A DNA stretch of 64,000 nucleotides from Hydrogenimonas cancrithermarum (GTDB lineage Bacteria; Campylobacterota; Campylobacteria; Campylobacterales; Hydrogenimonadaceae): assembly GCF_030296055.1 (NCBI RefSeq), contig NZ_AP027370.1, forward strand, positions 1,352,501 through 1,416,500, read 5' to 3'. The position numbers and the translations under genes were made by a program. This document shows positions 1-9,731 of the stretch, one piece after another (the stretch's first letter is position 1; each line of letters opens with the position of its first letter). The notes under the pieces were generated by a model. That model was not told the DNA's origin, ran no database searches, and saw only the letters and a program-made list of their open reading frames with translations.

Positions 1-762
<762 letters not shown>

Positions 763-858
763 TGGACAATTTAAACCTTGTCGACTGTTTGTGTTGACTT
801 TTACTTGAAAGTCACAAAAGCTTAAAAGCTCAAAGGTTCTTACTTATCTCTTACTTGG

Positions 859-870
859 TTGTCAAAGATC
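859..870 (-). promoter_or_regulatory. boxA-like antitermination signal in the rRNA leader
   Basis: On the minus strand the leader reads GATCTTTGACAA, close to the boxA consensus TGCTCTTTAACA of bacterial rRNA leaders. It lies about 75 nt downstream of the predicted start of transcription and about 100 nt before mature 16S. A second leader feature is the dyad GACTTT...AAAGTC around 800-820, which could be part of a processing stem. Both roles are inferred from position and similarity only. Confidence 0.5.
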
Positions 871-950
871 TCGTCTGTCACTCTCGCAAATGACTCACTC
901 ACGACCTCTCGAAGTCCCTTACTCAAGGGCTCCATCGTTTGTGGACGGGA

Positions 951-979
951 ATTATAGCACCATACAAACCTCTTGTCAA
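951..979 (-). promoter_or_regulatory. Consensus sigma-70 promoter of the rRNA operon
   Basis: On the minus strand, TTGACA (979-974) and TATAAT (956-951) are separated by exactly 17 nt. Both hexamers match consensus perfectly. Transcription would start near 944, giving a leader of about 180 nt before 16S. Such a match fits the very high output expected of an rRNA operon. Confidence 0.85.
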
Positions 980-1078
980 GAGTTTTTTCACCGAATTTCG
1001 GAAAAAATTCGAAAAATTTCGAAATGTACCAGTTTTCTAAATTTTCTTTATTCTTTTAATATAATGTATACAGCTATC

Positions 1079-1107
1079 TTGATTTTCAAATGAACATAAG
1101 CTATAAT
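1079..1107 (+). promoter_or_regulatory. Sigma-70 promoter of the BI-1 gene
   Basis: TTGATT (1079-1084) and TATAAT (1102-1107) are spaced 17 nt apart, about 40 nt upstream of the GTG start at 1149. The -10 is perfect and the -35 matches the most conserved TTGA. Confidence 0.6.
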
Positions 1108-1148
1108 CGCTTCGTAATAAATCTTAAATAAAAATAAAAGGAGACGAT

Positions 1149-1871
1149 GTGTCACTCTACAACCGTGATTACGTTCACAACCAAGGTGCACACCGCCAGA
1201 CAGAACGTGCATACGAAGAGCCGCAGATCAAAACAGAATCGGATCTTGCCGCGTTTGTAAAAAAGACTTATCAACTTTTTGCGGCTTCCTGTATCGCAGC
1301 AACGGCAGGTGCCTACCTCGGTACTGGTATGGCTGCAGCGATCCAGTCATGGTACTGGGGTCTAGTCATTCTTGAGTTCGCCATGCTCTTTGGGCTGATG
1401 TTCACACGAACCAAACCCGGCCTCAATCTGCTCATGCTGTTTGGCTTTACATTCATGACGGGTCTGACGCTTGCGCCGCTGCTTTCCACCATTCTGGCTC
1501 TACCGGGAGGAGGAAGCATTGTCGGTCAGGCATTTTTCCTGACAGCGGTCATCACAGGCGGACTCAGCCTCTTTGCGATGAACACGACCCGTGACTTCAG
1601 CGGAATGGGCAAAGGTCTTTTGATCGCCCTCGTCATTGTCATCATCGCATCGGTCATCAATATTTTTCTCGGCAGTCCGATGCTGCAGGTTGTCATCGCA
1701 GGTGTTGGGGCACTGCTTTTCAGTGCCTTTATCCTCTATGATACCCAGCGCATCATTCAAGGAGAGTTCGCAACACCGGTTGAAGCGGCGGTAGCGATCT
1801 ATCTCGATGTTCTGAATCTCTTCATTTCACTACTGCAGCTTCTTGGTATTTTCGGTGGACGCGAAGAGTAA
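1149..1871 (+). CDS. Bax inhibitor-1 (BI-1/YccA) family membrane protein
   Basis: This 240-aa inner-membrane protein has a hydrophilic N-terminus of about 35 residues followed by seven hydrophobic segments, the usual layout of bacterial BI-1/YccA proteins. The C-terminal part has the family motif with conserved acidic residues (LYDTQRI, then AIYLDVLNLF). Family members are proposed pH-sensitive calcium leak channels or, for YccA, modulators of the FtsH protease; which applies here is not visible. The start is GTG at 1149, preceded by AGGAG five bases upstream. An ATG at 1147 is in another frame. The gene has its own promoter and its end overlaps the next gene, so the two are probably cotranscribed. 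Confidence 0.9.
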   Translation: MSLYNRDYVHNQGAHRQTERAYEEPQIKTESDLAAFVKKTYQLFAASCIAATAGAYLGTGMAAAIQSWYWGLVILEFAMLFGLMFTRTKPGLNLLMLFGFTFMTGLTLAPLLSTILALPGGGSIVGQAFFLTAVITGGLSLFAMNTTRDFSGMGKGLLIALVIVIIASVINIFLGSPMLQVVIAGVGALLFSAFILYDTQRIIQGEFATPVEAAVAIYLDVLNLFISLLQLLGIFGGREE

Positions 1872-2262
1872 CCCTCTCCAGTCGAAACTTTTTCGGCTGG
1901 TCGATGCGAATCTCAACCGCCTGAAGGAGGGGATTCGCGTCATCGAAGACATCAACCGATACCTCTACGATAATCAATCAATCGCTTCAAAGCTAAAATC
2001 ACTCCGTCATCTTGCCAAAATCGACAACTACCTTGAACTACTTCCGCACAGAGACATTCAAAACGATGTGTTGAAAAAGAGTGTGAAGACAGAGATGGAA
2101 CGTGAAGATATAACGAGTCTGCTCCTGGCCAACTACAAACGCGCCCAAGAAGCGGCACGCGTGCTCGAAGAGAGCTTCAAGCTGATCGATCCGGCAAAAT
2201 CGGAAGATTTCAAGACGATCCGATACGAACTCTATGCGCTCGAGCAGGAAAATCTTGTTTAA
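1855..2262 (+). CDS. Stand-alone ThiD2-like domain protein
   Basis: This helical protein of about 135 aa has the motif VDANLNRLKEGIRVIED near its start and NYKRAQEAARVLEE near the end. Both match the ThiD2 domain, which in other bacteria is fused to thiamine-phosphate synthase (ThiE) and can supply the hydroxymethylpyrimidine phosphate kinase step. Here it is a separate short protein with no ThiE domain. The start is uncertain: GTG at 1855 or TTG at 1843, both inside the end of the BI-1 gene and neither with a good ribosome site, so translation may be coupled. Its 3' end overlaps the convergent dehydrogenase gene by 4 nt. The function in thiamine synthesis is inferred from family only. Confidence 0.7.
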   Translation: MDAKSNPLQSKLFRLVDANLNRLKEGIRVIEDINRYLYDNQSIASKLKSLRHLAKIDNYLELLPHRDIQNDVLKKSVKTEMEREDITSLLLANYKRAQEAARVLEESFKLIDPAKSEDFKTIRYELYALEQENLV

Positions 2263-3200
2263 ATCGTGTGTTTTTTCAAAAACACGGCGATATTGTTGAA
2301 AATCCCTTTCACCAGTTCCTGACGTGCCTCGATACTCGTCCAGGCGATATGTGGCGTGATGAAAAGTCGATCGGGATTGGCCGCTTCAAAGAGAATGGAG
2401 TCTTCCGGCAGTGGCTCAATTTCTGTCACATCCAGCCCCACATAGATCTCTTTATCATCCATTACATGGACCAGATCGGTTTCATTGATGATACCACCGC
2501 GTCCAAGGTTGAGGAGGATCGATCCGGCCTGAATCTTTTCAAGACGCGTAAAATCGAGCAGATCTCTGGTCTTTTCATTGAGTGGTGCATGGATGGAGAC
2601 AATATGCGAGGTGCTTAGAAGCGTATCGAGCTCCATGCGTGGATAGAGGGGATCATCGTTTTCGCCGCTGGTGGAGTAGTAGACGACCGTGGCACCAAAC
2701 GCTTCGGCCACTTTGGCCACCTCTTTGCCGATCGTTCCGAAACCGATGATGCCCCACTGCTTGCCGCGAAGTTCGTGAAATGGCCGGTCGATACAGGTGA
2801 AGATACCCGATCGGCTCCAAGCTTTGCTTTTGACGTGGTTGTCGTAATAGGAAAGTTTTTCCATGAGATAAAAGAGCATCGCGAAGGTGTGCTGGACGAC
2901 GCTGTGTGTGGAGTATCCGGCGACATTTTTGACTTCGATACCTTTTTCGTTGGCATATTCGATATCGACATTGTTCATCCCCGTCGCGGCGACACAGATG
3001 AGTTTGAGTGAGGGGGATGCGTCGATGACATCTTTATCGATAACCACTTTGTTGGTAATGACGATACCGGCATCTTTGCAGTGTTCAATCCTTTCACCCG
3101 GTGTCGTCGTCTGGTAGATCGTCACATCACCGAATGTCTCAAAGACGCTCAGGTCAATATCGTCACCCACTGTTTTTGCATCGAGAATGACCAGTTTCAT
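2259..3200 (-). CDS. D-2-hydroxyacid dehydrogenase (NAD-dependent)
   Basis: This 313-aa cytosolic oxidoreductase belongs to the glycerate/lactate/hydroxypyruvate reductase family. The NAD-binding Rossmann motif GFGTIG lies near residue 155. The catalytic Arg is in NLGRGGIINE, the Glu in the DVTEIEPLP segment and the acid-base His in TPHIAW. The length is typical of the family. The specific substrate cannot be read from the sequence. The ATG at 3200 is chosen over a GTG one codon earlier because AAGG then sits at good spacing. Its A overlaps the TGA of galU (TGATG), implying translational coupling with galU. Confidence 0.88.
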   Translation of the reverse strand: MKLVILDAKTVGDDIDLSVFETFGDVTIYQTTTPGERIEHCKDAGIVITNKVVIDKDVIDASPSLKLICVAATGMNNVDIEYANEKGIEVKNVAGYSTHSVVQHTFAMLFYLMEKLSYYDNHVKSKAWSRSGIFTCIDRPFHELRGKQWGIIGFGTIGKEVAKVAEAFGATVVYYSTSGENDDPLYPRMELDTLLSTSHIVSIHAPLNEKTRDLLDFTRLEKIQAGSILLNLGRGGIINETDLVHVMDDKEIYVGLDVTEIEPLPEDSILFEAANPDRLFITPHIAWTSIEARQELVKGIFNNIAVFLKKHTI

Positions 3201-4027
3201 CACTTTTCCTTGCTTTTCTCATAGAAATAGTTGGTCGCTTCGACAAAACCGTCGATGCTTCCGCAATCGAAACGGCGTCCCTTGAATTTGTACGCCATCA
3301 CCATCCCCTTCTTCGCCTGTGCCATCAACGCATCGGTAATCTGTATCTCGCCCCCTTTGCCGGGTTCGGTCTGTTCAATCAGCTCGAAAATATCAGGAGT
3401 GAGGATATAACGGCCGATAATGGCGAGATTCGACGGTGCCTCTTCAGGCTCCGGTTTCTCGACCATCGTGTCGACCATATAGAGCCCGCTGTCGATTTCC
3501 TTTCCGGAAATCACGCCGTATTTGTTTACCTGATCCATCGGAACCTCCTGAACCGCGACAATGGAACATCTGTATTTTTCATACACCTTGACCATCTGTG
3601 CAAGAACACCGTCCCCTTCCGTATTGGTGCAGAGGTCATCGGCAAGAAGAACAGCGAAAGGTTCATTACCGATAAGCACGCGTCCTTTGTAGATCGCATC
3701 ACCCAGACCTTTCATTTCGATCTGACGGGTATAGGTAAAAGTGCATTTGTTGATCAATTCCCTGATATCGTCGAGCAGGTGTTCCTTGGAACTCCCTTTG
3801 ATCTGATGTTCGAGTTCATAGCTGATGTCGAAATGATCCTCGATTGCACGTTTTCCGCGACCTGTGATAATCGCCATGATATCCATACCGGCTTCGACTG
3901 CCTCTTCGACCCCATACTGAATCAGCGGTTTGGCCATCACGGGCAGCATCTCTTTCGGCATCGCTTTGGTAGCAGGAAGAAAACGGGTACCATAACCGGC
4001 AGCTGGAAAAAGACATCGTTTGATCAT
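3200..4027 (-). CDS. galU: UTP-glucose-1-phosphate uridylyltransferase
   Basis: This 275-aa enzyme makes UDP-glucose from UTP and glucose-1-phosphate for surface polysaccharide synthesis. The N-terminus carries the nucleotidyltransferase signature (FPAAGYGTRFLPATKAMPKE) and the length is typical of GalU. Further family motifs include VQEVP, VEKPEPEEAPSNLAIIGRY and GGEIQITDAL. The start at 4027 has AAGG eight bases upstream. It is 3 nt downstream of znuB and overlaps the next gene by one base, so it belongs to the same minus-strand run. Confidence 0.95.
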   Translation of the reverse strand: MIKRCLFPAAGYGTRFLPATKAMPKEMLPVMAKPLIQYGVEEAVEAGMDIMAIITGRGKRAIEDHFDISYELEHQIKGSSKEHLLDDIRELINKCTFTYTRQIEMKGLGDAIYKGRVLIGNEPFAVLLADDLCTNTEGDGVLAQMVKVYEKYRCSIVAVQEVPMDQVNKYGVISGKEIDSGLYMVDTMVEKPEPEEAPSNLAIIGRYILTPDIFELIEQTEPGKGGEIQITDALMAQAKKGMVMAYKFKGRRFDCGSIDGFVEATNYFYEKSKEK

Positions 4028-4030
4028 AGA

Positions 4031-4846
4031 TTAACCTTTTTGAAATTTTAAAGTGTTTTTCATCATAAATAACGCAATTGTACCAAAGGCGGCCACGAGA
4101 ATGACTGAAGCACCGGAAGAGAGGTCATACCAATAAGCGAAAAACAGACCCCCTACAATATAGCAAGCCGAAAGAAGGATAGAAAAAAGCATCATCCCCC
4201 CAAGCGACTTGACATAGCGTTCACTCGAAAAACTCGGCATTGTCAGCAGTGCAATGACCATGATAAGTCCCACAAGACGCATTGCCAGTACGACTGTAAT
4301 GGCTACAAGTCCCAGTAAAAGCAGATGGAGCAGTTGTGTCTTCACCCCCTGAAGTTTCGCAAAGACCGGATCGAAACTAAGCGCCATAAAGTCATAATAA
4401 AAGAACCAAACCAGACCGAGTGCCACAATGTCGAAAAAGCCCATAATCCAGAGGTCGTCACTGCCGACAGCGAGGATGGAACCGAAAAGGAAACTCATCA
4501 GGTCGACATTGTAGCCCGGCGTCAAATCGCTCAAAATGACACCGATCGCCATACCGACGGCCCAGACGATTCCGATGGCGGTATCGGCACGGTGTGCATA
4601 ACGGTAGGAGATGACGGAGATGACGGCGGCTGCCAAAAGTGCGGCAAGCGTCGCACCGAGCAGAATCGAAAAGCCGAAAAAGATGGCGGCACCGACACCG
4701 CCGTAGGTGGCATGGGCGATCCCGCCGCTCATGAAGGTCATTTTGTTGGCCATCGTCAAAGGACCGATGAGCCCGATCGCCACGGCGATCAGCACTCCGG
4801 CGATCAGCGCATGCTGGAAAAATGGCATCTGAAGCGCTTCAAGCAT
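4031..4846 (-). CDS. znuB: Zinc/manganese-type ABC transporter, permease
   Basis: This 271-aa polytopic membrane protein belongs to the ABC-3 family (ZnuB/MntB). It has about eight hydrophobic segments and begins MLEALQMPFFQHAL, the typical N-terminus. The motif MSGGIAHATYGGVG and the charged EAA-like loop before LGGMMLF fit the family. It forms the membrane channel for the ATPase and binding protein encoded just upstream. I placed the start at 4846 because the upstream in-frame extension runs through the ATPase gene in another frame and has no membrane character. The ATG overlaps the last codons of znuC by 8 nt. Specificity for zinc over manganese is inferred mainly from the His-rich binding protein. 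Confidence 0.9.
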   Translation of the reverse strand: MLEALQMPFFQHALIAGVLIAVAIGLIGPLTMANKMTFMSGGIAHATYGGVGAAIFFGFSILLGATLAALLAAAVISVISYRYAHRADTAIGIVWAVGMAIGVILSDLTPGYNVDLMSFLFGSILAVGSDDLWIMGFFDIVALGLVWFFYYDFMALSFDPVFAKLQGVKTQLLHLLLLGLVAITVVLAMRLVGLIMVIALLTMPSFSSERYVKSLGGMMLFSILLSACYIVGGLFFAYWYDLSSGASVILVAAFGTIALFMMKNTLKFQKG

Positions 4847-5621
4847 GTTTGCACTCCTCGGTACATTCGATTTTTCGGCCCATATCCTGCCAGAACTCCG
4901 CCCCGCAGTAGTGCCCTTCGTGGCCTTCGAGCTCATGTTTGATCTGGTATCGGGTATGGGGATCGATCGTGTGCATGACGACCGTTTTGTTGACATAGGC
5001 GGCATGCCTTGCGTATCCCATCACCATACTCATATCATGGCTGACGACGATCACTGTCATCGTTTTGTTGAGTATTTCGAGAAGTTCGAATATTTCGTGC
5101 TGACCATTGAAATCGATACTCGCCGTCGGTTCATCGAGCATCAGGATATCGGGATCGCTGCAGAGTGCTCTGGCGATAAGCACTCGCTGCCGCTGCCCGC
5201 CGGAAAGTTCGGCGATGCGGCGGTCGGAAAATTGATCCATCTTCACTTTTTCAAGTGCATCCAGCGCTTTTTTTCTCAAGTCACCGTCGTAGCGTCGTAA
5301 CAGATTGCGACGGTGAAGTACCCCCATCAGCACTACATCGAGCACCGTGATGGGAAAATCGAGATTATGCCCCGTCTCCTGCGGTACATATCCAATGACC
5401 GCTCCGCTTGTCCGGGGCGGCTTTCCAAACAGAAGCACTTCACCGCGATCGGGCTTCAGGATGCCCATCATCAGCTTTAAAAGCGTGCTCTTTCCGCCGC
5501 CGTTTGGGCCGATTATCGCAAGGAAATCTCCTTTTTCGACCTGGAAAGAGACATCTTCGAGTACCGGCTGCTCGTTGTAGGAGAAGTAAAGATGTCGAAC
5601 CTCGGCAGCAACCTGACTCAT
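4839..5621 (-). CDS. znuC: Zinc/manganese-type ABC transporter, ATP-binding subunit
   Basis: This 260-aa ATPase shows a Walker A GPNGGGKST near residue 39, the Q-loop VPQETG, the signature LSGGQRQR, the Walker B ILMLDEP and the H-loop VVSHD. The C-terminus is rich in Cys and His (CGAEFW...CTEECKHA), which could sense or hold metal, though this is only a suggestion. It energises uptake through the ZnuB permease. The start overlaps the end of znuA by 4 nt (ATGA), and its end overlaps znuB by 8 nt, so the three genes form a tightly coupled operon. Confidence 0.93.
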   Translation of the reverse strand: MSQVAAEVRHLYFSYNEQPVLEDVSFQVEKGDFLAIIGPNGGGKSTLLKLMMGILKPDRGEVLLFGKPPRTSGAVIGYVPQETGHNLDFPITVLDVVLMGVLHRRNLLRRYDGDLRKKALDALEKVKMDQFSDRRIAELSGGQRQRVLIARALCSDPDILMLDEPTASIDFNGQHEIFELLEILNKTMTVIVVSHDMSMVMGYARHAAYVNKTVVMHTIDPHTRYQIKHELEGHEGHYCGAEFWQDMGRKIECTEECKHA

Positions 5622-6517
5622 CGGGCGACTTCACAAACTTTTTTGGCGATACGAAGCAGGTTGTCGGACCAGTCGGGTGCCAGAGGATCGGCCATTACGA
5701 TTTTCGCTCCAATCGACTCGGCGATCACCCTGGCCGTCCGTTTGGAAAATTGCGGTTGCACGAAGAGGGCTTTGACTCCCTCCTCTTTCGCTTCGCGTAT
5801 CAGATGAACCAGTTCCCTTGACTTCGGCTCTTTTCCTTCGATTTCGATCGGAATTTGCTTGAGACCGTAAGCGTGTGCAAAATAGCCCCAAGAGGGGTGA
5901 AAAACCATCATCGCATTGCCATGGCACGGCTTGAGAATCTCACGAAGTTTCAGATCGAGTTCATCGATTTCCAACTCGAACTTTTCCAGATTTTTTTTAT
6001 AGACCGCTTTGTGTGCCGGGTCGATGTTTCCGAGTGCTTCGGCGATATTTCTGGCCTGAATTTTGACAAGAGGTGGGGAGAGCCAAACGTGGGGATCGAG
6101 AGAGTGTTGAGTGTTGAGTGTTGAGTGTTGAGGATGTTTATGGTGATGATGGCTGGCCATGGGAAGTTTTTTTATGCCCCTGGTCGTATCGATGATTTGC
6201 ATTTTGGGGTTTTGGGTCTTAAATCTTGGTAACCACGCTTTTTCGAAAGGGACACCTATGGCGAAATAGATTTGGGCTTTGGTCACCTTTTTCATCTGCG
6301 AAGGTTTTGGCTCATAGGTTGCAGGACTAGCTCCCGGTGCCACCATTACTGTAATATCAGCCAAATTTCCTGCTATCTTTTCTACAAAAGTCTTTTGAGG
6401 AATCACACTGACAACAACATTCACCTTACCCAACATAAAACTCGGCACAAAAACCAGAAATACTACGAAAAACCGTCTAATCCAAAATCCAAAATCCAAA
6501 ATCCAAAATCCTTTCAT
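5618..6517 (-). CDS. znuA: Zinc-type ABC transporter, periplasmic binding protein
   Basis: This 299-aa cluster A-I metal-binding protein captures metal in the periplasm for ZnuBC. A hydrophobic export segment follows Arg-Arg at residues 14-15. Family motifs include [14 protein letters not shown] and [10 protein letters not shown] (metal His). A His-rich loop (HHHHKHPQH) typical of zinc rather than manganese binders lies between them. The gene is unusual because it contains two heptamer tandem repeats. One (complement of 6480-6511) encodes the Phe/Trp-rich stretch [10 protein letters not shown] before the signal segment. The other (6102-6136) encodes the [11 protein letters not shown] stretch in the His-rich loop. 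The ATG overlaps the aroC stop (ATGA). The repeats may have extended the N-terminus, so the original start is uncertain. Confidence 0.9.
   Translation of the reverse strand: MKGFWILDFGFWIRRFFVVFLVFVPSFMLGKVNVVVSVIPQKTFVEKIAGNLADITVMVAPGASPATYEPKPSQMKKVTKAQIYFAIGVPFEKAWLPRFKTQNPKMQIIDTTRGIKKLPMASHHHHKHPQHSTLNTQHSLDPHVWLSPPLVKIQARNIAEALGNIDPAHKAVYKKNLEKFELEIDELDLKLREILKPCHGNAMMVFHPSWGYFAHAYGLKQIPIEIEGKEPKSRELVHLIREAKEEGVKALFVQPQFSKRTARVIAESIGAKIVMADPLAPDWSDNLLRIAKKVCEVAR
6102..6136. repeat. Heptamer tandem repeat, unit GAGTGTT x4
   Basis: Four perfect copies of the 7-bp unit GAGTGTT occupy 6102-6129, followed by a degenerate unit GAGGATG. The array lies inside znuA, in the loop next to the His-rich run. 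Seven is not a multiple of three, so each added unit would shift the reading frame; only multiples of three units are tolerated. Confidence 0.9.
6480..6511. repeat. Heptamer tandem repeat, unit ATCCAAA x4.5
   Basis: Four perfect copies of ATCCAAA occupy 6480-6507, followed by ATCC. On the coding strand this is repeated GGATTTT and forms codons 3-13 of znuA, directly before the signal sequence. A change in copy number would frameshift the gene. Confidence 0.9.
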
Positions 6518-7593
6518 TGCGCATAAGCGCGGCGCACCTGTTCCATCTTCCGCCCCATGTTCAGAAGGAGCATATCAGCCAGCACCAAAGCAGCCATCGC
6601 TTCGGCGACGACGGAGCCGCGGATGGCGACACAGGGGTCGTGGCGACCTTTGAGTTCACAGGTAACCTCTGCGCCATGAATGTCGAGGGTCTGCATCGGC
6701 TTGAAAATCGACGGGGTCGGCTTGAAATAGACTTTGATATCGAGTGTGTCTCCACTGCTGATGCCCCCCAGGATTCCGCCGGCATGGTGGCTGAGAAAAC
6801 CTTCGTGCGTCATCTCGTCGTTGTTTTCACTGCCAAGCAGTTCAGCGCTGTGGATCCCTTCGCCGATTTCGACCCCTTTGACGGCGTTGATTCCCATCAT
6901 CGCTTCGGCCAGGACGGCGTCGAGTTTGTAGTAGATGGGCTCGCCGAGACCCACCGGGACGCCGGTGGCACGAACGAGGGCCGCACCGCCGATACTGTCG
7001 TGCGCCTCTTTGGCGCGAAGCACGGTATCTTTCTGCGCCTGCTCCATCGACGAGTCGAGCGCGAAGATTTCACTGTTTCTGGCGTAGTCGAAGTCGTACT
7101 TCCTCGCTTCGACGTCACCGATTTTGAAAATGCCGCTTTCGACTTTCATACCGATCTCGCGCAGCATCAGCTTCGCCACAGCACCTGCTGCCACGCGTGC
7201 GGCGGTCTCACGCGCACTGCTCCGTCCGCCGCCGCGGTAATCACGGATACCGTACTTCTCCCAGTAGGTGAAGTCGGCGTGACCGGGACGGAAAAGATCC
7301 TTGATGTTGCCATAGTCTTTGGACTTCTGGTTGGTATTGAAGATTACCATCGCGATCGGCGTACCGGTACTTTTGCCTTCAAAAACACCGCTGAGAATCT
7401 CGACACTGTCGGGCTCTTTTCGTGCTGTGGCATAAGCGTTTTTACCCGGACGGCGACGATCGAGTTCACTCTGGATAAAGGCTTCGTCTATCTCGAGCCC
7501 TGCCGGTACCCCATCGAGAACGCAGCCGATCGCCTTGCCATGCGACTCGCCGAACGTGGTCATACGAAATCTCTTACCAAATGTATTGCTCAT
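6514..7593 (-). CDS. aroC: Chorismate synthase
   Basis: This 359-aa enzyme carries out the last step of the shikimate pathway (EPSP to chorismate), which needs reduced FMN. The N-terminus matches the family ([19 protein letters not shown]), as do [33 protein letters not shown] and the C-terminal [17 protein letters not shown]. The length is normal. The start overlaps the rnc stop by ATGA, and its own stop overlaps the znuA start the same way, so rnhA, rnc, aroC and znuABC are probably read as one transcript. The order aroC-rnc-rnhA matches what is known from Campylobacter. Confidence 0.97.
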   Translation of the reverse strand: MSNTFGKRFRMTTFGESHGKAIGCVLDGVPAGLEIDEAFIQSELDRRRPGKNAYATARKEPDSVEILSGVFEGKSTGTPIAMVIFNTNQKSKDYGNIKDLFRPGHADFTYWEKYGIRDYRGGGRSSARETAARVAAGAVAKLMLREIGMKVESGIFKIGDVEARKYDFDYARNSEIFALDSSMEQAQKDTVLRAKEAHDSIGGAALVRATGVPVGLGEPIYYKLDAVLAEAMMGINAVKGVEIGEGIHSAELLGSENNDEMTHEGFLSHHAGGILGGISSGDTLDIKVYFKPTPSIFKPMQTLDIHGAEVTCELKGRHDPCVAIRGSVVAEAMAALVLADMLLLNMGRKMEQVRRAYAQ

Positions 7594-8273
7594 GACTTAT
7601 CCTCATCTTTCAGCAGCTTGAGTGCTGTATGTGCCGCCTCCTGCTGCGCAGCTTTTTTACTCTTGCCTTTGGCTGTAGCGAGCAATCTGTCGTTGACGAA
7701 AACCTGTACTTCGAACTCTTTGTTGTGGTCGGGGCCTGTCGCATCTTTGAGGATATAGTCGGGAATGACGCCGAACTTCGCCTGCGTCAACTCCTGCAAT
7801 GTCGTCTTGTAATCTTTAAAAAGCGAACCCAGATCGATCTTCGGATAGCACGCCTCGATCAGGTCGATTGTAATGCGTCGTACCTCATCGAGACCCGATT
7901 CGAGATAGATCGCCCCCATCAGCGCTTCGAAGGCGTTGGAAAGCAGTGAAGGTTTTTCACGCCCTTTGTTGTTCTCTTCCGCGGCGGAGATATAGATATA
8001 ATCACCCAGATGCAATGCGTCGGCCAACTTCTTGAAACCCGCTTCGTTGACGAGCGATGCACGCATCTTGCTCAATTCCCCCTCTTTCGCTTTCGGGAAT
8101 TTGTCGTAAAGATATTCACCGACCACCAAATCGAGCACCGCATCTCCTAAAAATTCAAGGCGCTCGTTATTGTAAGGCTTTTTGTAACTTTTGTGGGTTA
8201 ACGCTTCTACAAGCTTTTGCCGGTCTTTGAACTTGTATCCAAGCTGATCTTCAAGAGGCTTAAGCTCATCCAT
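7590..8273 (-). CDS. rnc: Ribonuclease III
   Basis: This 227-aa double-strand-specific endonuclease processes rRNA and structured mRNAs. The catalytic signature [14 protein letters not shown] lies near residues 40-55, with the second acidic cluster around [12 protein letters not shown]. The C-terminal double-stranded RNA binding domain ends in [21 protein letters not shown] chose the ATG at 8273 ([15 protein letters not shown]), which matches the family start. The in-frame extension upstream lies within rnhA. The start overlaps rnhA by 8 nt. Confidence 0.96.
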   Translation of the reverse strand: MDELKPLEDQLGYKFKDRQKLVEALTHKSYKKPYNNERLEFLGDAVLDLVVGEYLYDKFPKAKEGELSKMRASLVNEAGFKKLADALHLGDYIYISAAEENNKGREKPSLLSNAFEALMGAIYLESGLDEVRRITIDLIEACYPKIDLGSLFKDYKTTLQELTQAKFGVIPDYILKDATGPDHNKEFEVQVFVNDRLLATAKGKSKKAAQQEAAHTALKLLKDEDKS

Positions 8274-8700
8274 GTAAATTCTCCTTAAATTTTTCCGCGG
8301 TCGTGCGTGCCAGCTCGTCACACCGCTCGTTTTCCGGGTGACCGTTGTGGCCGCGTACCCATATCGCCTTGACTCTGTGCGGCTTAGCCGCTTCGATATA
8401 GGCTTTCCACAAGTCGGGGTTTTTCACCTTTTTAAAATCCTTTTTGATCCAGTTGTCAAGCCACTCGTTGATCGCATTGACAACATAACTGGAGTCGCTG
8501 TATATCGTCACGTCACACGGCTCTTTGAGAGCTTTGAGACCTTCGATGACAGCCAACAGTTCCATTCTGTTGTTGGTCGTCATCGGCTCACCGCCGGTGA
8601 GTTCCTTCTCTCTATCACCGTAACGAAGAATCGTTCCGTAACCACCCGGGCCAGGATTGCCCAGACTCGAACCGTCAGAGAAGATTGTAACCTGTTTCAT
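8266..8700 (-). CDS. rnhA: Ribonuclease HI
   Basis: This 144-aa enzyme cleaves the RNA strand of RNA-DNA hybrids. The four catalytic acids are visible: Asp in [14 protein letters not shown], Glu in [10 protein letters not shown], Asp in IYSDSSYV and Asp in NERCDELAR. The length and motif order are those of the bacterial type 1 enzyme. Its 5' end overlaps the 3' end of the TPR-protein gene by 26 nt and its 3' end overlaps rnc by 8 nt. Confidence 0.96.
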   Translation of the reverse strand: MKQVTIFSDGSSLGNPGPGGYGTILRYGDREKELTGGEPMTTNNRMELLAVIEGLKALKEPCDVTIYSDSSYVVNAINEWLDNWIKKDFKKVKNPDLWKAYIEAAKPHRVKAIWVRGHNGHPENERCDELARTTAEKFKENLHG

Positions 8701-9715
8701 TTCCCGCCTTTGTAATTTCCCTCTCCACGACTACACTGTCGAGCGCCATGCATCTCGGACAACGCTCAAACGGCACCGGAAACTGCTGTTTGCAACTTTT
8801 GCACAGATAAGCGAACTGCAACGTCGCTTCGTTGAAGCCTGTCTTTTTCAGATGGTTGAGCATATCGATCAAAAACCACCCGATCGGAGGACTCGGCTCG
8901 ATATCGCCGCGCGCCCCGTAAATGGCACGCAGCTTTGGACTCTCCTTGATTCTGTCATAATCCATAAAGGAGGCCGGAAGAAACCAGAAGATGTCGATGA
9001 GCCGCTCTATATTGGCCTCCTGCACCATCTCCCATGCCCGCTGCGGTTCGTTTTTGAGCAAATATTCAAACACTGTCCGTTCATATTTTTTGTGGGCTTT
9101 GTAGAGCGATATCACCTTTTCGATCTTCTTTTCATGTTCGATCTGCGAATCGGCCAGAACGATCTTGAGATCGAGATAGAGTTTGAGGTCATCGACCTCG
9201 ACTCCAAGCGCCTCGAGCGGTTCGATCACCTCTTTGGCACGTTTGAAATCCTGCAGTCGCTCATAGACCACCATCAGATCGTTGAGTACCTTCTTGTTGC
9301 GCGGATTCGACTTGAGAATCTGCAAAAAAGTGGAACGTGCCCGCTCCAGAAAACCGGCATGCATATAGGTTGTGCCCACGAGCTCCATCAGCTCGTATGT
9401 GGTCGGTTCATCCTGGCAGTGTTCGAGCAGATAGCGCCCGATCTCGATCGCGTTGTTGTATTCGCCACTCTTTTCATAAGCGCGCGCCAGCAACACCAAC
9501 GGCTGAGTCATTGCCGGCGTATAGGGCATCGATTCGAGACTCTTCCTTACCCCATGCGTTTCGAAACGCTTCAAAAAGCGCTGCAGGCGGCGTGATTTGC
9601 GTGACTTGACGTAGACACCCCACCAGTAACTGACGAAAGCGATGACAAAGACCATCCCTGCAATCAGCAGCACGGCAAACAACGGATCACGATAATCTAT
9701 GAGGAGCGCATCCAC
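8675..9715 (-). CDS. LapB-like membrane-anchored TPR protein with C-terminal rubredoxin-type zinc site
   Basis: This protein of about 346 aa has one N-terminal membrane segment (near residues 8-28), a series of tetratricopeptide-like helical repeats, and a C-terminal [18 protein letters not shown] pair of CxxC motifs. This is the architecture of LapB/YciM, which in E. coli controls LPS synthesis through FtsH and LpxC. In Campylobacter an uncharacterised gene of this kind occupies the same place between rnhA and dnaG. The start is probably the GTG at 9715, which leaves the membrane segment at the usual distance. The longer frame would translate a heptamer repeat. The LapB role is inferred from architecture. 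Confidence 0.75.
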   Translation of the reverse strand: MDALLIDYRDPLFAVLLIAGMVFVIAFVSYWWGVYVKSRKSRRLQRFLKRFETHGVRKSLESMPYTPAMTQPLVLLARAYEKSGEYNNAIEIGRYLLEHCQDEPTTYELMELVGTTYMHAGFLERARSTFLQILKSNPRNKKVLNDLMVVYERLQDFKRAKEVIEPLEALGVEVDDLKLYLDLKIVLADSQIEHEKKIEKVISLYKAHKKYERTVFEYLLKNEPQRAWEMVQEANIERLIDIFWFLPASFMDYDRIKESPKLRAIYGARGDIEPSPPIGWFLIDMLNHLKKTGFNEATLQFAYLCKSCKQQFPVPFERCPRCMALDSVVVEREITKAGNETGYNLL

Positions 9716-9731
9716 TGACCGACCTTTTCGA

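Larger units (their letters stand above)
763..1148. other. Divergent intergenic region between rrs and the BI-1 gene
   Basis: This 386-bp stretch without a coding gene holds the rRNA leader, its boxA-like site and promoter on the left, and the promoter of the BI-1 gene on the right. The part between the two promoters (about 985-1075) is strongly AT-rich, with A-tracts and repeated TTCGAAAA-like words that resemble an UP element for the rRNA promoter. I see no tRNA or small protein gene here. Confidence 0.6.
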
